DNA from: CAYTSA01 sp964440345
GTDB lineage: Bacteria; Desulfobacterota; Desulfovibrionia; Desulfovibrionales; Desulfovibrionaceae
Assembly: GCA_964440345.1 (NCBI GenBank)
Contig: CAYTSA010000066.1
Span: 1 to 21,924, forward strand
Reading direction: 5' to 3'
Length of the DNA: 21,924 nt
Position 1 is the first letter of the stretch; each line of letters starts with the position of its first letter. The notes beneath the pieces are model-generated. The model was not told where the DNA came from and searched no databases. It saw only the letters and a program-made list of their open reading frames with translations. Both the position numbers and the translations under genes were made by a program. Of this stretch, positions 14,423 through 21,924 are shown in pieces.

Positions 14423-16903
14423 TCACTCCCCCTGCCACACGGGCAGTTCCAGGTCCACCTGGGTGTACTGGCCGTATTCGCTTGAGAACCGCAACGCTCC
14501 ATTATGCTTGTCCACAATTTGTTTGGTGACGTAGAGTCCCAATCCGGCGCCCTGGCCTGGTGATTTGGTGGTAAAAAACGAGTCGCAGACCCGGGACAGG
14601 TCTTCCAGCCGAATGCCCTGGCCATTGTCGCGTACGCAGATGCGCACATTTCCTGCGCCAGAGGGGCCGACGGTGATGCGCAGCACCTTGTTTTCGTGTG
14701 CGCCGTCATACTTTTCGTTCAGGGCTTCCCGGGCGTTGCCGATAAGGTTCAGCAACACCTGTTTCAGTTCCTGTGGCCGCCCCCTGACCATGGGATTTTC
14801 AGCTGGCGCGTCCACTTGCACACTTACCCCTTCTTTACGCAGCTGAAGATTGTTAAATAGCAATACTTCTTCAAGTATTTCAGGAATACTGACTGGCGCG
14901 AATTCTTGTCGTTCTGGCCGCGCATAGGAGAGCAGGCTGCGGACAATGCCTGAAATGCGGTCGCCTTCATCGACTATAAGCTTCACGTATTTTTCAACAA
15001 TCTCTTTTTGTTCCAAAGAATCTGCAATGACCTCTGCTGCGTTGATGACGCCATTGATTGGGTTGTTAATCTCGTGCGCCACAATAGCCGCCAATTCTCC
15101 CAGAGAAGCCAAGTGCGCAGAGCGGAAGGCGTCGGCCTCCAGCAGCTTGCTCTCTGTTACATCCAGGGCCACGCCGCAGGTGGCGAATGTATTTCCTTCC
15201 CCGTCCAGCAATGGGAACCTGGTGGTGAGAAGCGCCGCAACGCCCCGTTCCATTTGCAGCCGCTCTTCCACGGTTTCCGGCTGGCCGGAGATGAGGGCCT
15301 CCTTATCCCGGGCGGAAAACCGCGCCAAATCGCCGTCAAAAAGGTACTCGATGCGTGAGCCGATAATGTCTATACTCTGTATGCCGAAAAACTCCCGAAA
15401 CCGGTTGTTCACCAAGGTGATGCGGCCCTCCAGGTCTTTTAGCCAGATCATGAGAGGGGCATGGTCGAATATTCCTTGCAATTGGGCGTTGCTTTCATAC
15501 AGCGCCCTGGACACAGCCTTGCGCTCTTCAATCTCCAGCACCAGCTCTCGGTTTGCCTTGTTCAGTTCATTGGTCCGCTCGTCCACCCGCTTTTCCAAGG
15601 TTTCATTTATTGCTTGCACTTTGCGGGCAAAGGCGTCCTTTTCCTTGGATGTCTGTTGCAGGTCCCGGATGTAGTCGTCCAAGCGGTTCTGCATGGCGGC
15701 AAAAGCTGCAGCAAGCTGACCGGCTTCATCATTCTGGGCTTTGGCGACTTCTTTTACTTTTTCCAAGTCAGCAGGATCGGCAATGAAGTCTTTAGCCGGC
15801 AGCGACCGGGCGTAGCCGGCCAGCATAGTCAGGGGCCCCGTAAAGCGACGGACAAGAAAAAACAAGGGAATAAGGCTTAAGACAAAAATTCCGGCCAAGA
15901 GTTGAAATTGCTGCTGCGTCAGATTCCTGGCAGGCTGCATGAGCCGCGATTTCGGGACAAGATAATACACTTTCCAGTTCACGGCTTTGAAGGTGTCTGA
16001 AAAAATGGCGTATTCCACTTCTTCAGCCCGGGCGTGCAGCATAGCATACTCTTTGGTAAGGCCGCCTCCGTTCTCGTACTTTACCAATGAATCAAGAATA
16101 GCGGGGACATTCAGTGCGCCAGGCAAGGACCGCCCGGAGTACGCCACCACGTCGCCGTTGCTGTCCACAAGCACCAGCGAGCCTTCCAGGTCGTCAGCCG
16201 CAGAGTCGAAAAACTCTTGCAACCGTTCTATGAAATTCTTTTCCGTGAGTTCGATGTCGCCCCGAATGCCCTCCAGGCTGCTGCTGGTTCCCACCACCCA
16301 GTCCCAAGGCTGGAAATACGTAAAATACGCCAGGTGCTCGTCTACAACACCTTTACCGCCTGCTCCCCAACCCATGATGGTAAACTCGCCGCCACCCCTG
16401 ACCACTTCCTGGACAACGTCTTGCAGCGCGTCCCTGCCCTTCAGATTCAGAAACCCTTCCCAGGAGGCGCCTTCTCTGTTTTTTTGCGGATGCACCACCC
16501 CCCGCAAGCCGCTGGTGAAGGCCACGAAGCGGCCCTCTTTCGGTTCATTGGCGTTGTACCGTTGCCGGCGAAGCCATTCTGCGCCTCGCCGCCTTGCCTC
16601 AACATGTGAAAAAAAACCTTCCCGCTCCATCCTGTGCAGCTCGTCCAGGCTCCCCAATGCAAGCGTAACGGCTTCGCGCATCAGCTCGCGTTTTCTGACC
16701 AACGTCTCCAGTTTGTATGACACCTTGTTGCGGTAATAATGGCTGATGTCGCCCATTACCACACGGACAATATTGGTGGCGGCCACGTTTTCCCGTTCGT
16801 AAAACGCCCGCACGGCGTTTCGCTCCAGAAAAACATGCATGCCGCCCAGTATGATGAGCATCAATAGTAGAAAGAAAAAAAACAGCTTGAATCTGATTGG
16901 CAT
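14423..16903 (-). CDS. membrane sensor histidine kinase (dCache-HAMP-coiled coil-PAS-HisKA-HATPase)
   Basis: An 826-aa kinase anchored by two membrane helices (about 7-25 and 333-352). The periplasmic part carries Cache motifs: FVAFTSGLRGVVHPQKNREG (about 126-145), GGGEFTIMGWG and YFTYFQPWDWVVGTSSS (193-209), then a second membrane-proximal domain (GSLVLVDSNGDVVAYSG). HAMP follows (about 353-410), then a long coiled coil (about 413-470) and PAS (about 472-590). The H-box LGELAAIVAHEINNPINGVI has phospho-acceptor H610. The ATPase domain shows N723 (NLIGNAREAL), RDNGQGI, DSFFTTKSPGQGAGLGLYVTKQIV. The ligand of the Cache domain is unknown; such domains bind small organic molecules. The gene follows the substrate-binding protein by 10 nt. 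No response regulator is in the window. Start ATG 16903 has only a weak Shine-Dalgarno. Confidence 0.9.
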   Translation of the reverse strand: MPIRFKLFFFFLLLMLIILGGMHVFLERNAVRAFYERENVAATNIVRVVMGDISHYYRNKVSYKLETLVRKRELMREAVTLALGSLDELHRMEREGFFSHVEARRRGAEWLRRQRYNANEPKEGRFVAFTSGLRGVVHPQKNREGASWEGFLNLKGRDALQDVVQEVVRGGGEFTIMGWGAGGKGVVDEHLAYFTYFQPWDWVVGTSSSLEGIRGDIELTEKNFIERLQEFFDSAADDLEGSLVLVDSNGDVVAYSGRSLPGALNVPAILDSLVKYENGGGLTKEYAMLHARAEEVEYAIFSDTFKAVNWKVYYLVPKSRLMQPARNLTQQQFQLLAGIFVLSLIPLFFLVRRFTGPLTMLAGYARSLPAKDFIADPADLEKVKEVAKAQNDEAGQLAAAFAAMQNRLDDYIRDLQQTSKEKDAFARKVQAINETLEKRVDERTNELNKANRELVLEIEERKAVSRALYESNAQLQGIFDHAPLMIWLKDLEGRITLVNNRFREFFGIQSIDIIGSRIEYLFDGDLARFSARDKEALISGQPETVEERLQMERGVAALLTTRFPLLDGEGNTFATCGVALDVTESKLLEADAFRSAHLASLGELAAIVAHEINNPINGVINAAEVIADSLEQKEIVEKYVKLIVDEGDRISGIVRSLLSYARPERQEFAPVSIPEILEEVLLFNNLQLRKEGVSVQVDAPAENPMVRGRPQELKQVLLNLIGNAREALNEKYDGAHENKVLRITVGPSGAGNVRICVRDNGQGIRLEDLSRVCDSFFTTKSPGQGAGLGLYVTKQIVDKHNGALRFSSEYGQYTQVDLELPVWQGE

Positions 16904-16913
16904 GGTGCGTTCT

Positions 16914-18098
16914 TTACTGCTTAGAGATATTCTGGGCCGGTTCTATGGTCTCGTAAATAACTTCCGCCCCGCCGAGAACTTCCAGGGGAAAGTCAAACCC
17001 CAGCATGCGGGCGGCTTGCAGGTTTACTGCGATGTTGTGCGGGTCTTCCAGCACCTGGGGCAGTTGGCGGGGCAAAGCCCCGTTCAACACCTTTGCTATG
17101 ATTTGCGCCCAAAACACATACAAATGGTAATACTCCGGCTGGGCCATGCTCATAAGCGCTCCCTGTCGCACTTCGTACAAGGCGCCCATGGCAAAATTGG
17201 GAATACCATGCGTGAACAACGGCTCCAGCAGCCGGCTCATGGAGCCAGGATTCACGGCCCGATTTATGGTTATATATACTGCTTCCACCTTCCGGGCCAA
17301 TTCCTCGTGGCACGCAACAACTGCTGCTTCAGCAGCGTTGAGACTGACTTCTGACAGCTTTGCAGGGCAGCCGTGAAGCTCAAAACCGAGCTCTTCCGCC
17401 GCCTTTTTCACAGAGTCCAGGGCGGCGTGGGTGCGGCCGGCCACAGTATCCTCGTAGACCACCCCAAGCGATTTGAACTCGACGATGTCGTGGAAAAAAC
17501 GCACCTGGCGGTAATACCGTAAGGGGTCCACGCGGGCGTGCACGTGGTCATAGCCGGAGTCTTCTGCGCTTTTAATAATGCCCGCCTGCACGGCGTTGCT
17601 GGTGGACATCACAATGGTTGGCACGGAATGCTCGTTGTTCGCCAGGTCCTGCCCGGCCCAGGTGCCCATGGCTATTACCAGGTCCAAGCCGCCCTTTTCG
17701 CTGCTCCGGCGCAGGAAATCCTTGCGGTTCTTGTCTCTGTGCTCTTCGTTCCAGCCTGCGGACCAGAACGCGTCTGCGACAAACTCCACATAAGGTCCTT
17801 CCAGGCTGGCCAGACAGGACCATATTTCGCGCGTGTTCTCTGAGGATTCCAAGCACCCGGGCCGTTCCAACCAACCCATCTTTGCCCACTCTCCGGCCAC
17901 GCCCCTGAGCACTTCCGTGTAGTCGGAATACTCCCCGCCCTCCATGTACGCTATACGCCAGGGCTTACCATCCGGCCGCGCTGCGGGCTGTACGCTGAAC
18001 CCTTGCGGCTCCGTTGCGCTGGCGGCCGCCGCCTCCAGGACCAACAGACACGCAACCAACAAACACACTCCCATCATGTGCGCGCATGCCAGCTTCAT
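16914..18098 (-). CDS. periplasmic ABC-type substrate-binding protein (PF04392-like)
   Basis: A 394-aa exported protein with a signal peptide ending about residue 28 (LLVLEAAAASA). The mature part has the two-lobed binding-protein pattern: IAYMEGGEYSDYTEVLRGV, DLVIAMGTWAGQDLANN, PTIVMSTSNAVQAGI, SLGVVYEDTVAGR, VEAVYITINRAVNPGSM and the closing NIAVNLQAARMLGFDFPLEVL. This is the ABC_sub_bind (TrpX-like) arrangement; known members bind aromatic amino acids, but the ligand here is unknown. No ABC permease or ATPase lies in the window. ATG 18098 has GAGGTG just upstream and is chosen over a GTG two codons earlier. It sits 10 nt before the kinase and 23 nt after the hydrolase gene, in one run. Confidence 0.85.
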   Translation of the reverse strand: MKLACAHMMGVCLLVACLLVLEAAAASATEPQGFSVQPAARPDGKPWRIAYMEGGEYSDYTEVLRGVAGEWAKMGWLERPGCLESSENTREIWSCLASLEGPYVEFVADAFWSAGWNEEHRDKNRKDFLRRSSEKGGLDLVIAMGTWAGQDLANNEHSVPTIVMSTSNAVQAGIIKSAEDSGYDHVHARVDPLRYYRQVRFFHDIVEFKSLGVVYEDTVAGRTHAALDSVKKAAEELGFELHGCPAKLSEVSLNAAEAAVVACHEELARKVEAVYITINRAVNPGSMSRLLEPLFTHGIPNFAMGALYEVRQGALMSMAQPEYYHLYVFWAQIIAKVLNGALPRQLPQVLEDPHNIAVNLQAARMLGFDFPLEVLGGAEVIYETIEPAQNISKQ

Positions 18099-18121
18099 AT
18101 TCACCTCGTTGCGCCTACAAG

Positions 18122-18844
18122 CTAATCACACCCGCAGGTGTCCACAGGCCGGCGCAGCAGCATTGGCTGCCCGGGGACCATCTCCACAACCGCCGTGTCC
18201 GGGCTCATTTCCTGAACAAAACTCATGAACGTTTTCGTAGACTTTTCCAGCACAGGGAAGGACCCCCAGTGCATCGGCACGGCGCCTTCCGCCCCTAACA
18301 GCTTGCAGGCAAGGGCCGCCTGGCGCGGGTCCATGGTGAACACGCCGCCAATGGGCAGCAGGGCCAGGTCGATATTGTACAGCTCGCCCCAGGTCTGCAT
18401 GGACTGAAATATGCCTGTGTCCCCAGCGTGGTAGATGGTGAAACCGTCAGGCAGGGTGACGATGTAGCCGGCCGGCGCGCCGGAATCTGATGAGTGAAAG
18501 GCCTGGGTCATGGCGACGGCGCAGCCTTTGTGGTCCAGTGTCCCGCCGATGTTAAAGCCGATCCCGTTCATTATCTGTTCCTGAGGTATGCCGGCTTCCA
18601 CGAGCTTCTGAGCCGTGCCTACGATGGCGCCTACAACGGCGCCGGACTCTTTGGCCAGCTCCACGGCCTGGCCCACGTGGTCCCCGTGATCGTGGGTAAT
18701 GAGGATGCAAGTGGGCTGGCCCACCTCCCCGGCGGCTTTCACCGCAGACGGATTGCCCTCGAAAAAGGGATCGATAAGGATATTCGCCTCGCCCGCCTTG
18801 ATCTGAAAGTTGGCGTGGCCGTGCCAGGTTAGCGTGTTTTGCAT
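18122..18844 (-). CDS. UPF0173-type metallo-beta-lactamase fold hydrolase
   Basis: A 240-aa soluble protein of the UlaG/YtkL-like metal-dependent hydrolase group (UPF0173). The metal motif HDHGDH is at residues 51-56. Other conserved parts are LTWHGHANFQI at the start, NILIDPFF, AFHSS(D), YHAGDTG (metal-bridging aspartate), LALLPIGGVFTM and AVPMHWGSFPVL. Substrate unknown for most members. The ATG has a strong AAGGAGG 6 nt upstream. The tail CGCD contains two cysteines that are not part of the core. Part of the ubiD-ubiX run with 27 nt to ubiX. Confidence 0.9.
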   Translation of the reverse strand: MQNTLTWHGHANFQIKAGEANILIDPFFEGNPSAVKAAGEVGQPTCILITHDHGDHVGQAVELAKESGAVVGAIVGTAQKLVEAGIPQEQIMNGIGFNIGGTLDHKGCAVAMTQAFHSSDSGAPAGYIVTLPDGFTIYHAGDTGIFQSMQTWGELYNIDLALLPIGGVFTMDPRQAALACKLLGAEGAVPMHWGSFPVLEKSTKTFMSFVQEMSPDTAVVEMVPGQPMLLRRPVDTCGCD

Positions 18845-18871
18845 TGTCAGCCTCCTTGCATGATTATCTTT

Positions 18872-19441
18872 TTACTCATTGTCGCCCTGCCAGCGCGGCG
18901 ACAGCTCGTGCTCCACGCCCAGCTGGTCCATGGTCCGGGCGACCACCTGCACCACTATGTCCCGTACTGTCCGGGGCCGGGAGTAGAAGCCCGGGCAGGC
19001 CGGCAAGATAGCCGCCCCGGCGTCGTGCGCAGCCAGCATGTTCTGCATGTGGACGCGGTTCAGCGGGGTTTCGCGGGTGACCAGAATGAGCGGCCTCCCC
19101 TCTTTGAGCGCCACGTCCGCGGCCCGGTGGATGAGGTTTGCGCCAAAGCCGTTGGCGATGGCGGCTAGGCTGGCCATGGAGCAGGGACAGACCGCCATGC
19201 CTGCGTGACGCCAGGAGCCCGAAGCCGGGCCGGCGCCTATCTGCCGCTCGGTGTAGACCTCTGCAGCCAGAGCCCGCAGCTCGTCCGGGTCCACGTCCGA
19301 CTCCAGCCGCATAACCTTGAGCGCGGCGTCGGAAAGAATGAGATGCGGCTCCACATCCGGCGCAGCGGCCAAAGCCCTGAGCAATTCCGTTCCATAATCC
19401 GTACCGCTGGCGCCGGTCATGGCCACTATAATGCGTTTCAT
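18872..19441 (-). CDS. ubiX: flavin prenyltransferase
   Basis: UbiX attaches a dimethylallyl group to FMN to make prenylated FMN, the cofactor of UbiD-family decarboxylases. The product is 189 aa, the normal size. Motifs are VAMTGASGTDYG (7-17, FMN phosphate loop), CPCSMASLAAIANG, LILVTRETPLNRVHMQNM and PACPGFYSRPRTVRDIVVQVVARTMDQLG. Start ATG 19441 lies 4 nt after the ubiD stop, so the two are translationally linked and surely function together. Confidence 0.96.
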   Translation of the reverse strand: MKRIIVAMTGASGTDYGTELLRALAAAPDVEPHLILSDAALKVMRLESDVDPDELRALAAEVYTERQIGAGPASGSWRHAGMAVCPCSMASLAAIANGFGANLIHRAADVALKEGRPLILVTRETPLNRVHMQNMLAAHDAGAAILPACPGFYSRPRTVRDIVVQVVARTMDQLGVEHELSPRWQGDNE

Positions 19442-19445
19442 TGCG

Positions 19446-20956
19446 TTACTCCAGTTTGAGCTGCGGCCATATTTCATCAATCCGCTGCTTGACTGTGGAG
19501 TCCATCTTCAAAGAGTCCGGCCACTCGCGGAAGTGTCCGTCTTCAGGGCCTTTTTTGGTAGCGTCTATGCCAATCTTGCCCCCGTAAAACGCCGTGGGCG
19601 AAGCGTGGTCAAGAGCGTCCAAGGGTCCGTCCACAACAACGATGTCCCGGCGCGGGTCCACGTTGTTGCCAAGGCGCCAGAGCACCTCGGAGGTGTTCTG
19701 CACGTCCACCTCCTTGTCCACAATAACGATCATCTTGGTGAACATCATCTGGCCCAACCCCCACAGCGCGTACATTACCTTACGGGTCTGGCCCGGGTAG
19801 CGCTTATCTATGGAGACAAAGCACAGGTTGTGGAATACGCCCTCCAAGGGCAGGTTCATGTCCTGCACTTCGGGCAGCTGCTTTTTGATCAGCGGCAAAA
19901 AGATGCGTTCCGTGGCCTTGCCCATGAAGCAATCTTCCATGGGCGGCGGGCCGACCAGCGTGGCCGGGTAAATGGCGTCGCGGCGGTGTGTAAGCGCTGT
20001 GACGTGAAAGACAGGGTAGTCGTCGGCCAGGGAGTAATAGCCCGTATGGTCGCCGAAAGGGCCTTCGCGCCGGCGCTCATTGGGCTCCACATAGCCTTCC
20101 AACACGAACTGGCTGTTGGCCGGAACCTTCAGGCTCACAGTCTTGCACTTTACCTGCTGCACCGGCGACTTGCGCAAGAAGCCGGCAAACAAAAACTCGT
20201 CCATCTCATCCGGTATGGGCGCGGTGGCGGCGTAGGTCACAGCAGGGTCCGGGCCCAGAGCCACGGCCACTTCCAGCCGCTGGCCGGCAGGCCGACGATG
20301 CGGCGCGAGGCGACGAGCGCCGCGCCCGAGCCCTCCAGCGCCTGGATGTNNNNNNNNNNCAGGTGAAAATGGTAGGCGCCGCCCTTGTGCCGGTGCCAGT
20401 GCATGCCCGTGGTGTTGCGGTCAAAAACCTGCATCCGGTACATGCCCACGTTGCGCATGCCTGTGTTTGGATTGCGGGTGATGACCAGGGGCATGGTGAT
20501 AAAAGGACCAGCGTCGCCCGGCCAGGTGGTCAGCACAGGCAGTTGCGTCAGGTCCACGTCGTCGCCGGTCAGCACCACTTCCTGACACGAGCCGGACTCC
20601 ACGTCCTTGGGAAAAATATCTGAAACGCGCTTGAGCCGGGGCAGAAGCTTCAATTTCTGGATGAGGCCCTCAGGCTTTTCCATCTCTATGAAATCATGTA
20701 TTTCTTCGGCAACTGCATCCAGACTCTCCACCTCCAGGGCCATATGCATGCGCTCGTATGAGCCGAACATGTTCGTCAGCACCGGAAACTTGCCGCCAAT
20801 GGGCTTTTCAAACAGCAAGGCCGGGCCAAAGGCCTTGCTCACCCGGTCGGTGACTTCGGCTATCTCCAGGTTCGTGTCCAGGGGGGTGTCTATGCGCTTG
20901 ATCTCTTTTTTGCGTTCCAGGGCCTTGATAAACGCCTGCAAATCTTTGTACGCCAT
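19446..20956 (-). CDS. ubiD: UbiD-family prFMN-dependent decarboxylase, split by an assembly gap
   Basis: The N-terminal part (199 codons from ATG 20956, with AAGGAG just upstream) carries the UbiD pattern: VLTGDDVDLTQLPVLTTWPGDAG, MYRMQVFDRNTTGMHWHRHKGGAYH. The C-terminal part (from about 20270) carries VALGPDPAVTYAATAPIPDEMDEFLFAGF, GPFGDHTGYYS, and DVVVVDGPLDALDHASP. Together they give about 490 residues, the family length. The two parts are in different frames only because of ten Ns at 20350-20359, so this is a gap effect and not a proven frameshift. UbiD-type enzymes act in ubiquinone or menaquinone (futalosine route, MqnL-like) synthesis or on aromatic acids; which applies cannot be said. 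Leads a tight run with ubiX, an MBL hydrolase, a binding protein and a kinase. Confidence 0.88.
20350..20359. other. assembly gap (10 N) inside ubiD
   Basis: Ten Ns mark a contig join. On the ubiD C-terminal side, about 20281-20349 is about 78% G+C by my count and encodes no recognisable UbiD residues until 'AGQRLEVAVALG', so the contig end itself may be wrong. Confidence 0.95.
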
Positions 20957-21014
20957 GGTTGCTCCTTTCGTGGTTCTTGAGCACTGTCCATACGTCATAA
21001 CCGGAGATGAGACA

Positions 21015-21878
21015 ATGGTTTTGCGCATCATTTGCCTTTACTGCTGCCTTGCTCTGGCTGGCTGCGCCGCCGGGTTGGAACATGCGCGCACCTTGGCAAA
21101 GCAACACGGCTGGCGCACTGAAACGCTGCAGATCGAACAGTGGAAGCTGCTCGCTTTTCTCGGGCCTGGCCAGTCCACAGACCTGACTGTCTACATCGCA
21201 GGCGACGGACGGGCCTGGCCGGCGCCGCACACGCCTCCCAAAGACCCCACGCCGGACAATCCCATTGCGTTGCGCATGGCCCTGCAGGACCCAGGCCAGG
21301 CAGTTGCCTGCCTTGCCAGACCCTGCCAGTACGTGACATCGCCGCTGTGCGCGCCACGTTATTGGACAGACGGACGATACAGCGCAGAGGTGTTGCATAT
21401 CCTGGATACGGCCCTGGACCAACTGAAAAACCTATACGCCGCCCAAAGGTTGCGCCTGGTCGGCTATTCCGGCGGCGGCGCGCTGGCCGTGCTGCTTGGC
21501 TCGCAACGAACCGACGTACAAGGCGTTGTGACTGCGGCGGCGCCGCTGGACACGGACGCCTGGACCCGGCTGCAGGGGATCAGCCCGCTGCTGACGTCGC
21601 TGAATCCGGCGCAGCATGCAGACCCTTGTCTGCCCCAGGTGCATTTTTTCAGCGTAGACGACGCTGTCGTTCCTACACCAACAGGCAATGCGTACATGGC
21701 GACGCTGCCGGCATGGTCGCGGGCAAAACGTATCGTCGTTCATGGCGTACGCCACGGCGAGGACTGGGCGGAGCGCTGGGAAACACTGCTCCCGACTGCG
21801 TCTGCAAAACTTCAGGAACTTCTCAACCCCCACAGCCACGACCGCAGCCACGGCCAGTTTGCGCCAAAGAAAAAGTAA
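21015..21878 (+). CDS. lipoprotein with alpha/beta-hydrolase fold
   Basis: A 287-aa protein. The N-terminus MVLRIICLYCCLALAGC is a lipoprotein signal with lipobox LAGC (C17). The core is an alpha/beta hydrolase: LTVYIAGDG strand, nucleophile elbow GYSGGG (S152), the acid candidate D215 or D216 (FSVDDAVVP) and the histidine candidate H247 (VRHGEDW; H244 is close). Four cysteines between about 99 and 112 plus C205 suggest envelope disulfides. Substrate unknown; probably an envelope esterase or lipase. ATG 21015 is chosen because the lipobox follows it; the open frame reaches further upstream antisense to ubiD. It has GGAG about 9 nt upstream and is divergent from ubiD with 58 nt between. Confidence 0.82.
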   Translation: MVLRIICLYCCLALAGCAAGLEHARTLAKQHGWRTETLQIEQWKLLAFLGPGQSTDLTVYIAGDGRAWPAPHTPPKDPTPDNPIALRMALQDPGQAVACLARPCQYVTSPLCAPRYWTDGRYSAEVLHILDTALDQLKNLYAAQRLRLVGYSGGGALAVLLGSQRTDVQGVVTAAAPLDTDAWTRLQGISPLLTSLNPAQHADPCLPQVHFFSVDDAVVPTPTGNAYMATLPAWSRAKRIVVHGVRHGEDWAERWETLLPTASAKLQELLNPHSHDRSHGQFAPKKK

Positions 21879-21898
21879 GCAACGCAAAGGCGAAGCCG

Positions 21899-21920
21899 GT
21901 CGCGAGCGCAGCGGCGCGAC
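21899..21920. repeat. GC inverted repeat just after the lipoprotein gene
   Basis: GTCGCG (21899-21904) and CGCGAC (21915-21920) pair around a 10-nt loop 20 nt after the stop. It may be the start of a terminator or a larger repeat cut by the window end; no T-run is visible. Confidence 0.35.
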
Positions 21921-21924
21921 AGCG

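Noticed and set aside
20607..21014. Upstream extension of the lipoprotein gene
   Set aside because: It would be antisense to ubiD and would hide the lipobox signal; the ATG at 21015 begins a proper lipoprotein signal.

Overview
The window looks like chromosomal DNA from a G+C-rich Gram-negative bacterium. It is probably a sulfate-reducer-like deltaproteobacterium (Desulfobacterota, Desulfovibrio type). I base this on the rsmD-coaD-miaA cluster, a bacterial alpha-2-macroglobulin, two PAS-type histidine kinases of delta-proteobacterial style, a ubiD/ubiX pair and short intergenic palindromes with an AAAGTTTTGG core. The genus is inference; no rRNA, tRNA, CRISPR array or complete insertion sequence is visible.

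Layout, left to right. (1) 1-3382, minus strand: a housekeeping run in the order rsmD (16S rRNA methyltransferase), coaD (CoA synthesis), miaA (tRNA modification), then the N-terminal part of an alpha-2-macroglobulin cut by the window edge. The first three genes overlap. (2) 3407-4052: a visibly AT-rich island with two palindromes and a HicAB-like toxin-antitoxin module. The antitoxin (DUF1902 type) looks mostly intact, but the toxin is broken by an in-frame TGA. A 7-bp inverted repeat lies upstream, where an autoregulatory operator would be. (3) 4053-8265: a beta-CASP metallo-beta-lactamase (RNA-processing type) downstream of a GT4 glycosyltransferase on the minus strand, a roughly 320-bp divergent gap, and a second GT4 glycosyltransferase on the plus strand. 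(4) 8275-10856, minus: a secreted transglutaminase-like protein with a Pro/Glu-rich linker, translationally coupled to a small secreted protein. (5) 10935-14408, plus: dinB (DNA polymerase IV), then an unusual histidine kinase with an N-terminal Rossmann-like domain ahead of its PAS and kinase domains, then a 220-bp block of consecutive perfect inverted repeats, then a DUF2007 protein with a membrane segment and zinc ribbon. (6) 14423-20956, minus: a tight five-gene run ubiD-ubiX-MBL hydrolase-substrate-binding protein-sensor kinase. ubiD contains a 10-N assembly gap, and the sequence beside the gap looks foreign. (7) 21015-21878, plus: a lipoprotein of the alpha/beta-hydrolase fold, divergent from ubiD.

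How the genes may work together. UbiX makes prenylated FMN for the neighbouring UbiD decarboxylase. The periplasmic binding protein and the dCache kinase are separated by 10 nt and have no permease or response regulator, so the binding protein may deliver a ligand signal to the kinase. The Rossmann-PAS kinase could sense a nucleotide cofactor or redox state; this is inference. The best candidates for something not well described are the Rossmann-fused kinase, the binding-protein/kinase pair inside a ubiDX operon, and the inverted-repeat block at 13716-13935.
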